From Phyllostachys edulis (Eukaryota > Streptophyta > Magnoliopsida > Poales > Poaceae): DNA of 64,000 nucleotides. The stretch covers positions 108,444,826 to 108,508,825 of the forward strand of contig CM070546.1 of the NCBI GenBank assembly GCA_036346405.1, in the 5' to 3' direction. The stretch's first letter is position 1. Every line of letters begins with the position of its first letter. Position numbers and translations under genes: made by a program. The notes beneath the pieces were generated by a model. It was not told the DNA's origin and ran no database searches. It saw nothing but the letters and a program-made list of their open reading frames with translations. This document shows positions 56,801-64,000 of the stretch, one piece after another.

Positions 56801-57140
56801 TTAGCGCCTAGGGCAAGGGGCTTATGTACGCCCCTCGTGTAGACTTATCGAAGTATAGAACATTTTAAACGGGAAGTGGTAGGATTCCTCAACACCGCTA
56901 GCCCCCCTGTCCCTTGGGCGCCTTTGTGGGCGCTGAGGGATAAGAAAGTCTTGAGGTTTTGTATCTGTTAAATATCCTTCTTGGCGTGCATAGCGGTCGC
57001 GTTTTTCAGGCGCCAAAGATTTGGCCAAATTCGGCTCGACGATCTTGCGAGGCACGAGGCGGATTGCCGCTTCTCGTTGGCCCTTCGTGTGGGGTGATTT
57101 TTGTTGCTCCATCCTTGAAGGTGAAGTACTGAATGCTGAG
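53821..57140 (-). other. internal region of the Dasheng-like element, left part
   Basis: GC-rich degenerate sequence. Over 53,950-54,300 and 55,850-56,340 short words such as GAGGC(A/G)CGAGG recur without a fixed period. 54,400-55,800 is less repetitive. Long frames occur on both strands but have no recognisable domains, and they are best explained by base composition. At 56,889-56,920 a CTAGCCCCCCTGTCCCTTGGG stretch mimics the LTR/polypurine junction at 53,804. Confidence 0.6.
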
Positions 57141-57239
57141 GCACCCCACCGAGGCACAACCCTTAGGGCAGGAGGTGCATCGACGAAGCTGTCTTGAGCA
57201 AAGTCATGGATGCAAGACCGCCCCGGCCTAACCTTCTAA

Positions 57240-58015
57240 GCGGCGGCGCATCGTATGGCTGTGTAAACAGTCGTGGGAATGAGCCGTCGAGCCGAGGCAT
57301 AGCCTTTGAGTAGGCGGTCGCGTCAGCGAAGCTATGTAAGCGAAGTTCTTGCGAGGTCTTGAGCGAGCATGGCATAGCCTATAGCCGAGGCCGGTGCGTC
57401 AAGCGAAGCCTATGTAAGCGAAGTCTTGGACGCGAGGCCACCGAGCCGAGCATAACCGAGGTCGTGGTGCGTCAGCGAAACCTAAGTGGCGAAGTCTTGG
57501 AGGCGAGGCCGCCGAGCCGAGGCATAGCCGGCCCGGATGCGTCAAGCGAAAGCCTATGTAGGCGAAGTCTTGGGCCTTGAGACCGCCGAGTCGAGCATAG
57601 CCTTCGAGGCCGGGCGGTCGTCGAAGTGAAGCCTATGTGGCGAAGTCTTAGGCCTTGAGCCGAGCCGAGGCATAACCCGAGGCCGGCGGCGTCGAGCGAA
57701 GCCTAAGTGGCGAAGTCTTAGGCCGCGAGGCCGCCGAGGCATAGCCTTCGAGGCGAGCGGCGTGTTGGAGAAGCTGTGTGGCGAAGTCTTAGGCAGCGAG
57801 CCGCCCAGGTGAGGCATAGCCTTGAGGCCGTGATTGCATCGAAGGAAGCCTAAGTGGCGAAGTCTTGGGCGCTTGAGGCGCTGAGCCGAGGCATAGCCTT
57901 GAGGCCAGTGATGCGTCGGCAGCCTAAGTAAACAAAAGTCTTAGGCGAGGCCGTCGAGCGAGGCATAGCCTTCGGCGGACGGACGGCGTTGGAGTGAAGC
58001 TTTGTGTGGCGAGTT
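57240..58015. repeat. about 75-bp tandem repeat, roughly 10 copies
   Basis: Units contain GAGGCATAGCC, then AGCGAAGCCTAAGTGG, then CGAAGTCTTAGGC. CATAGCC/CATAACC lie near 57298, 57372, 57448, 57523, 57595, 57670, 57733, 57815, 57890 and 57964. Unit sequences are strongly diverged. Confidence 0.88.
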
Positions 58016-58369
58016 GTCCTCCTCTTGCTCGGGCGGCTTGATGAGAGTTGTCAGTAGAACTCCTCGGAATGGTCGCGGTTCGAGCTAGAAGCGTTGCGAT
58101 GGTGAGTAGATAACACGGCGTCTCTGCGAGAAAGAAGAATGATCAACACTTGTTTCTTGTAGCAAGATAACATTAGATTCGACATGAGCATTGATCGAAG
58201 TCGTTGCCGTGGGACAAGTAGAGTCCCATCACTTTAGATACTAAGATCTCAGGGTGATAGCCTTATGCGAGCATGATGGTCCTTGATCAATATTTGAGCA
58301 GTCGACGGTAGATGATTCGAGCTATGAGGCGAGTCATGGACATATTAGAGGGTGTACGAGACTAATTAG

Positions 58370-58640
58370 TGGGGCACCGAATATTATAGGGGTGGTAGCC
58401 CCAGTGGACTTGGAGGCACCCATGAGGCTAACTCAAGTGTATCTTGAAGGTGTGCCCAACACTAAATCATAGGCACATCGGAGGGCGTCCACGAGACTAA
58501 GTCGTGGGCGCCGAATAGCCACTAGGGATGGTAGCCCCAGTGGACTTGGAGGTGTCCATGAGGCTAACTCATGGGCACCTTGGATGTGTGCCTGACGGTG
58601 AGTCACGGGCACATACATGTGCATACGAGGCTAAGTTGTG
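58370..58640. repeat. diverged repeats of about 45 and 140 bp
   Basis: GGTAGCCCCAGTGGACTTGG occurs at about 58390 and 58529, each followed by a CATGAGGCTAACTCA-type word. ACGAGACTAAGTCGTGGGC and similar variants lie between. Confidence 0.75.
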
Positions 58641-58840
58641 GGGCACCTTAGAACTATGAGGGCAATGAAGCCCTTTTACCCGTATGTGGGTTTTTTGTGG
58701 TGATCGGGAATGCATGAGAATGGTTAACCCTTGCGAAGCAATGGAGCTAGGCATCTTGAGGGACCAGTCGTTCGACGCATGGCACAGAGTCTAAGGGGCG
58801 AGTCCTCGGCACATCCATCAACTTGTCTTGGACCAAAGTT

Positions 58841-59191
58841 GTCGCTCATGCCCTAGGTCTAGTAGGACACGAGCCGCCATGGTGGAGGCGGCGGCGCCCA
58901 AGCCACCATGGACTTTTGTTAGGGGAGACCGCGGAGGTCGTCGCCCTCGCACCATGAGGTGGTCGCTCATGCCCTAGGGCGATGGGACACGAACCGCCAT
59001 GGTGGAGGCGGCGGACGCCCAAGCCACCATGGACTTTTGTTAGGGAGACCGCGGAGGTCGTCGCCCTCGCACCACGAGGTGGTCGCTCATGCCCTAGGGC
59101 GATGAGACCTGAGCCGCCATGGTGAAGGCGATGGGCGCCCGAGCCACCATGAACTTTAGCTAGGGGAGACCGCGGAGGTCGTACACCCTAT
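58841..59191. repeat. 120-bp tandem repeat, three copies
   Basis: Copies start at 58841, 58962 and 59082 with GTCGCTCATGCCCTAG. Each contains GCCGCCATGGTGGAGGCG, CAAGCCACCATGGACTTT and AGACCGCGGAGGTCGT. The first two are very similar; the third is more diverged. Confidence 0.92.
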
Positions 59192-59648
59192 GCACCTGGG
59201 GTGAAATCCATCCTTGGAGGAAAGTGTCTTGAGCCCATCTGAGATTTATATGTCGGGTGTCCCCTAACTTGATGGCGCGTTAGGGGCAAGCCTCATAGCG
59301 AGCCTTCATCGCTCGTGCCGCATGGACGTCATGTGTCCGGGGTGATGGTTGGCCCAGAATCCTTAGCTACAGGCTGCGAGGTGCCTTGAGCGCTGCGTCC
59401 TTGGTGGGCCTCTCATCGACCCGCACAAGGGAGGAGGACGCGCATGGGAACCCCATGGCATGTAGGATGTTGCCATCCCGGGTGGATGTACGATCTCGAC
59501 AAGAGTGCTCGTGGGGCTCCTTCAAAGAGTGGATGGGTCATCCACGAGATCTTGCCTTCGAGGAGTGGAGGAGGTTTAGTGGACTTAGAGTATTTTTGGT
59601 AGGAGACATAGCCTTTCATTGATTAGCTCGTCCCCCGGTCGGCGCCAA
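59192..59648 (-). other. leader and primer binding site of the Dasheng-like element
   Basis: The region next to the LTR in minus orientation. The primer site occupies 59631-59648. No coding is recognised. Confidence 0.75.
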
Positions 59649-60056
59649 TGTTGTAGGTGTAAAACCAAACACAAGTGAGGGTGGGCGTCGGTAGTCGGAC
59701 GGGCCATCGTCACGAGGGTAAAAATGACACGAGGTTTATCTGAGGTTGAGTCAGGGAGGCTGCCTACTCTGTCGGTGAGCCAGCGGGGTTACCTCGGGAG
59801 AGCCCCAGGGCTCGCCAGTTTAATAAGTGCTTTATTGCTCAAGAGAGCCATCCTCTTGAAAGGAGGGATATATGGGGTATTTATAGGCTCCCAAGCTTTG
59901 TACAAATGACCAAAATACCCCTTAGGGTATAGCCACACTATGAGTACAAGTGAGGGTATTACAGGTCTTTTATGGCGTATAATAGCATTTCTCAGATGCA
60001 TGTCGTGTCTTACGAGGCGGGCCGTCGATTGTGATAGATGAATTATTCTTACAACA
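59649..60056 (-). repeat. 5' LTR of the Dasheng-like element (408 bp)
   Basis: Matches the other LTR with scattered substitutions and small indels; the same TATA box lies near 59878. Confidence 0.93.
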
Positions 60057-61308
60057 ATACTAAAAATTGTTTTAACTTCAAAAATCCATAAGTAATGCAT
60101 ATGAACTCCAATTGGGATGAATCCAATCGTGTTGTTCATAAAATTTTATCCTCTAGAATATTATGTAAAATTAATCTCCACCACAACTCCAAAAAATTTT
60201 GCTACTTGAATTATTTGTACACTAATGACTTTAAATTTGAAAACTTCATAGAAAATTTAAATGAACTCCAACTAAACTAAAATTTTCACCTAAAATTATC
60301 TAAAATCATAATATTTCTGCTGTATAAATTGCATGCATGTTTGAATATTTTAAATTTTTGGCTTTATTTGGCGTTTATTGCAATATCGTATTTCGTTAGG
60401 TTTTCATCAATTTCGACGTATTCGTGAGTTTAACCTGAGGGTGAACAAGTGGTATCAACAAAGGCAAGCAATTCCCCCTTTGACCATGTTGCTCTTACTA
60501 ATTTCAATAAAATGTTTATGTTGATTTTAAGTATTCTATTCATTGCTTTAAATTTAAATACCTGTATGTCAATTGGGTAGATGTAGCTATGTCCTCTTTG
60601 CTGCATTTTCCCTTACTTTGAAAGTTGAATACCTGGTTACCATTGATGCTTAAGATTATATGCTATATGGAGGTGTTTGGTGATTTTTAGAACGATGCTT
60701 AGCCATGCTAGTAGTTATAGTCGAAAGTGGTTGATGGAGCTAGTCCTTCGGCCGAGATGAATCAAATATGTTGTCAGAACTTGAGGATTATAATAAGATA
60801 TTCGAATTTGGTTTTTGAGGACACTTTGAGCATTGGGTTCTTTATATTTTAACTTGGACGGGTGTAGGGTGATGATGAGAGGTTGTTCTGGAATTGTGTA
60901 GCCCCGTCTGGGTGATTAAGGACCGGTCTGTGTGGTGTTGAACAAAGTCTTACGTACAACCCCATACTGGGTTACTGTCGAAGGCTTGGCTTATTAATTT
61001 ATAGTGTGTTAGCTATCAAACCACAACTAGATTGACAATTATTGTATCATTGTTGTTATCGTTGTGTTGTCAATCCAGTGGGGGCATGTGACAGCCCTTA
61101 AGGGTCGCTTGCGTTTGTGGGTAGCTTCGCAAGGACTTATTTACACAACGAGGTGTAACTATAGTTCAGGCGAACAATAGCCTGCTATGGTGTGTATCCT
61201 TGGGTGGTTTAATAGTGAGCACATGGCATTGTAACAGCCTCGTTATGATATCTCAGTCACACTCCTACGGAAGAGTGCATTGGCCGACATTTAGAGATAT
61301 TCATATCG

Positions 61309-61360
61309 TGTGGGTAAAGTTGTACAAACTCTGCAGAGTCATAAATCTATTTGAATAGAC
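61309..61360 (+). promoter_or_regulatory. conserved LTR module, truncated copy
   Basis: GTGGGTAAAGTTGTACAAAC, TCTGCAGAGTC, then ATTTGAATAG, followed directly by ACGATGC with loss of CCGTGTCCCCGG. Confidence 0.7.
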
Positions 61361-61687
61361 GATGCATAGTTAGATTTTGGGAATAGGATCAGGGTATGTT
61401 GGGATTGGTATGTTGTCACGAACGGGAAGTTCGTGTGTTGATGGTTAGTGTACCTGAGTGGGACAACCACTTTGGGTATGATTTCATGATGGTTAACTTA
61501 TGGAGATATTGATCACTAATTGGAGTACTTACTGTCATTATGTTTCTAAAAGTTTGTCAAATGGAAATTTAAATCTATACTAGTTATCTCATCGGGCAAC
61601 TTTGTTTTATGCTGAAAATGGACCATTTTAAGCTTTCCTTTGATACCTAAATGCATCTACTATATTTATTTTGCTTGTAAGACTTGC

Positions 61688-61705
61688 GAGTACAACTTTG
61701 TACTC
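61688..61705 (+). promoter_or_regulatory. GAGTAC-N6-GTACTC hairpin
   Basis: GAGTACAACTTTGTACTC, followed after about 20 bases by TTCAGGTGAGAAC. Confidence 0.75.
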
Positions 61706-62229
61706 AACCGGATTGTCCACTTATTCAGGTGAGAACGGCAGACACATCGGCTTTAATCCCAGTCGGTTTCCCTACGGGTTATGGCACACCATTGGGAAGG
61801 TTGATTCAGTTTACTTATCATTTTAGTCTTGTTTATTTAATGTTTCTTCCGCTGCTGATTTTTATTTGTTAAATTCAAATTTGGTCGGTTGGCCGAATGG
61901 TGTAAAATGCTCCTGTAGAGCTAGTTTCAATTCCTTAACTCTTGAATAGTATCTTGTTATATTCAAATCGTGTATGTTGTGATATAATGTTGTTGGATAT
62001 ATGCATGTTAGCCGCTGATTCCTGGGAGCTAACATGAGACACATATCTGGGTACTCGAAATCATTTTCGTTGCTTGTTAAGGGTTGCGTCTCCAACGTAA
62101 TCACTTGACTTGAAACGGGTTCGATTTCGGGGTCCCCACAGCACATGGTATTGTAATAGCCTCGTTATGATATCTCAGTCACACTCCTACGGAAGAGTGT
62201 ATTGGTCGGCATTGAGATATATTCATGTC

Positions 62230-62302
62230 GTGTGGGTAAAGCTGTACAAACTCTGTAGAGTCATAAATCTATTCGAATAGCCGTGTTCCCGGTCATGGAC
62301 AT
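62230..62302 (+). promoter_or_regulatory. conserved LTR module, complete copy
   Basis: GTGGGTAAAGCTGTACAAAC, TCTGTAGAGTC, ATTCGAATAGCCGTG. Confidence 0.75.
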
Positions 62303-63095
62303 CACTTGTGGGAAACCATACACAATTAGATTATGGGAATAGGATCAGGGTATATCCGGGAATGATATGTTGTCACGAACGGGAAGTTCGTGTGTTGATG
62401 GTTAGTTTACCAGGGTGGGGCAACCACTTTGGGTATGATATCATGATGGTAAAACTGTGGAAATATTGATCATGACATGAGAGTACTTACTGTTATATTA
62501 TGTTTCTAAAAGCTTGTCAAATGGCAATTTAAATCTATAATAGTTACCTTATTGAACAACTTTGCTTTATGCTGAAAGTGAACCATTTTAGCTCTCCATT
62601 GACACTCGAATGCATCTACTATATTTCTTTTGCTTGTAAGTCTTGTGAGTACAACTTTGTACTCAACCGGATTGTCCATTTGTTTAGGTGAGAACGACAG
62701 ATGCAACGGCTTTAATCCCAATCATTGCCCCACGGGTTATGGCACGCCATTGGGTAGTTAATTCAGTTTACTTGTCATTTTTATTCTTGTTTAATTAATT
62801 TTTCTGCTGGTGATTTTAGTTTGTTAAATTTAATTTGGCCGGTCGGTCGAGAGATGTAAAATGCTCATGTAGAGCTAGTTTCAATTTCTTAGCTCTTGAT
62901 TAGCATCTAGTTATATTCAAATCGTGTATGTCTATGATATAATTTTGTTTGGATATGTGCATGTTAGCCGCTGATCCTGGGAGCTAACATGAGACGCATA
63001 TCCGGGTACGCGAAATCCTTTTCGTTTCCTGCTAAGGGTTGCATCTCCAGCGCAATCACTTAACTGGAAACGAGTTCGATTTTGGGGTCCCCACA

Positions 63096-63993
63096 GTACG
63101 CTCCCAAGTCCAGATGTGGTCGTCCGATCTGGAAGCGCTCGAAGGACCACAGCTGCAGAAGTAGCGGGCATCCAGAGAGGATGGAGCTGTCCTGGACCCG
63201 ATGGCACGCGCCGCACAGTGCGCGGTACGTCGCGCATAGCATAGCCGGACCCCATGTGTAGGGCTAGATCTCGTCCACTGCCTAGTCCACCAGCTCACGT
63301 GCGTACTGAACGTAGTGCTTGTCGATGGTGTCGCCGTGGGAGCCTAGGAACATCACCCACCCGAACAACCACAGCAGGTACGTCTCGAAGTGCCTCCTCC
63401 AGATCTCCTCAGGTGCGTTCTCCACCATACGCTCGGGCTGCAGGAAGACAAATACACATCAGCGCGGTGCACAAATCAATTGATGCTACTGACTGCAGAT
63501 TTGAACTTACATAGGCGGCAGATCCACTTCAACGTCGGCCCGTGAAATTGTTGGACTCCATGTACCATTGCCGATGTGGCACATGTTGGAACCTCACCAG
63601 GAGGTCCATACGCCACGTGGCCGGGATGTCGTATGCCGCCATGGGGAAGCTTGTGCAGGGCAACCCGGTCAGGAAGCTCACGTCCTATAGCGTCGGCGCC
63701 ATCTCCCCGCACGAAAGGTGGAACGTGTGCGTCTCTAGCCTCCAACGAACAACCAGCGCCATCGGCAGGGCCTAGTCGTATGGAAAATGCATGGATGTAC
63801 GACCAGGACTGCGGTCCTGGTCGTTCTCCTACGTCGCCTCCATCCTCGCTAGTGGAAGGAGGCCTGCCACTCTCAACCTGCGTCCAAACGATTAAAAACA
63901 ATGTGAGTCCACCCAAAGTAGTCAGACTGTAATTGAGTACATGAAGGTTACAACTACACATACCTCGGAACCCAGCGTGCGTCCACCCTCCAT
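63096..63993 (-). pseudogene. plant mobile domain (PMD, aminotransferase-like) gene, N-terminal exons
   Basis: Minus-strand gene cut at 63096 by the end of chromovirus C. A plausible model has exon 1 at 63964-63993 (MEGGRTLGSE), an intron with GTATGT/GCAG ends (63963-63878), exon 2 at 63511-63877, an intron with GTAAGT/GCAG (63510-63438), and exon 3 at 63096-63437. PMD hallmarks are WRLETHTFHLSCGEMAPTL (then a TAG where Gln or Glu is usual), DVSFLTGLPC, YLLWLFGWVMFLG, MLCATYRALCGACHR and SGCPLLLQLWSFERFQIGRP. At least two frame changes in exon 2 and further stops in exon 3 make it a pseudogene. PMD genes are plant-specific and often carried by transposons. The C-terminal remainder is probably at 10.1-10.9 kb. 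Confidence 0.88.
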
Positions 63994-64000
63994 GCCCTGA

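Larger units (their letters stand above)
53388..60056 (-). mobile_element. complete Dasheng/RIRE2-like non-autonomous LTR element (6,669 bp)
   Basis: LTRs at 53388-53803 and 59649-60056, flanked by ATACT (53383-53387, 60057-60061). On minus, the primer site is TTGGCGCCGACCGGGGGA (59631-59648) and the polypurine tract AAGGGGCAGGGGGCTAG (53804-53820), which fixes the orientation. The 5.8 kb internal region is GC-rich and repetitive, with no gag or pol, so it is a large non-autonomous derivative. The Dasheng/RIRE2 comparison rests on LTR size, primer type and lack of coding; it is inference. Confidence 0.9.
60062..62140 (+). repeat. 3' LTR of chromovirus C, second part
   Basis: LTR sequence resumes after ATACT and runs to TCGATTTCGGGGTCCCCACA. 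It includes a module copy at 61309-61360 that has lost the CCGTGTCC part, and the hairpin at 61688-61705. No coding. Confidence 0.85.
48168..63095 (+). mobile_element. chromovirus C (Ty3/gypsy with chromodomain), rearranged, with nested inserts
   Basis: On plus: 5' LTR fragments (48168-49719), a remnant of the internal region (integrase C-terminus and chromodomain, 49720-51219), polypurine tract, and a 3' LTR starting at 51415 and ending at 63095. Gag, protease, RT, RNase H and the integrase core are deleted. Inserts: solo LTR 50114-50855, Dasheng-like element 53388-60056, and copia B at its left side. The LTR is over 4 kb, similar in plan to the 4.3 kb solo LTR at 28041. The right flank is GTACG, in PMD coding. 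Confidence 0.85.
61219..63095 (+). repeat. tandem duplication of the LTR 3' end (922 bp and 955 bp units)
   Basis: Unit 1 is 61219-62140 and unit 2 is 62141-63095. Both begin GCACATGG(C/T)ATTGTAA and end GGGGTCCCCACA. The second has a complete module copy (62230-62302) and hairpin (62647-62664). The units differ at many sites. Confidence 0.9.

Overview
The window is repeat-dense plant nuclear DNA, most likely from a grass. It is built of nested LTR retrotransposons and solo LTRs that have invaded a decayed Mutator-like (MULE) DNA transposon locus. I recognise no intact host gene, rRNA, tRNA or CRISPR array. The grass assignment is inference from the element types: SIRE-like Ty1/copia, chromodomain Ty3/gypsy with LTRs of several kb, a BARE/Angela-like LTR, a Dasheng/RIRE2-like non-autonomous element, and MULE plus plant-mobile-domain coding.

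Backbone. A MULE transposase pseudogene runs on + from 3,876 to about 9,250. It is split by a 3.2 kb solo LTR (5,115-8,301). Past its 3' end lies a single exon-like fragment of a plant RNA-dependent RNA polymerase (9,713-9,845). After that comes the C-terminal part of a minus-strand gene with a GRF-like zinc finger and a charged tail (10,098-10,930). The N-terminal part of a minus-strand plant-mobile-domain (PMD) gene lies at the far right end (63,096-63,993). I infer that these two pieces were one MULE-associated gene, or two neighbours, now about 52 kb apart. At the left edge a Ty3/gypsy element (1-3,870, minus) sits just upstream of the transposase.

The 52 kb nest, left to right. (1) A large minus-oriented gypsy LTR, LTR3 (11,099-11,518 and 17,954 to about 21,789), is interrupted by a second large solo LTR, LTR2 (11,519-17,953, TSD ATTCT). 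LTR2 carries a copia solo LTR (15,622-17,236). Both big LTRs contain long arrays of a GAGGTCC-type minisatellite. (2) A chain of SIRE-like copia sequence runs on minus from about 21,790 to 48,167, organised as truncated internal region A, shared LTR, complete internal region B, LTR. Element B was hit by two solo LTRs (28,041-32,342, TSD AACAG; 32,527-36,198, TSD AGGTT). It was also hit by a complete non-autonomous LTR element D (38,995-44,708, TSD GTCTT) with a gag-like ORF and a second unrecognised ORF. (3) A chromovirus C (+, 48,168-63,095) has a scrambled 5' LTR and only the integrase C-terminus and chromodomain left. A 742 bp solo LTR (50,114-50,855, TSD ATTCC) sits in its coding region and a complete Dasheng-like element (53,388-60,056, TSD ATACT) in its 3' LTR. 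The end of that 3' LTR is tandemly duplicated.

The most interesting signals are these: the captured RdRP exon beside a MULE transposase; an LTR module (a GTAAAG...GAATAGCCGTG box followed by a GAGTAC/GTACTC hairpin with one compensatory change) that recurs in otherwise different LTRs; the LTR-embedded GAGGTCC arrays; element D; the copia chain sharing one LTR; and several short palindromic arrays inside solo LTRs. Coordinates of nested elements include their inserts unless stated. Every autonomous element seen is broken by stops, frameshifts or deletions.
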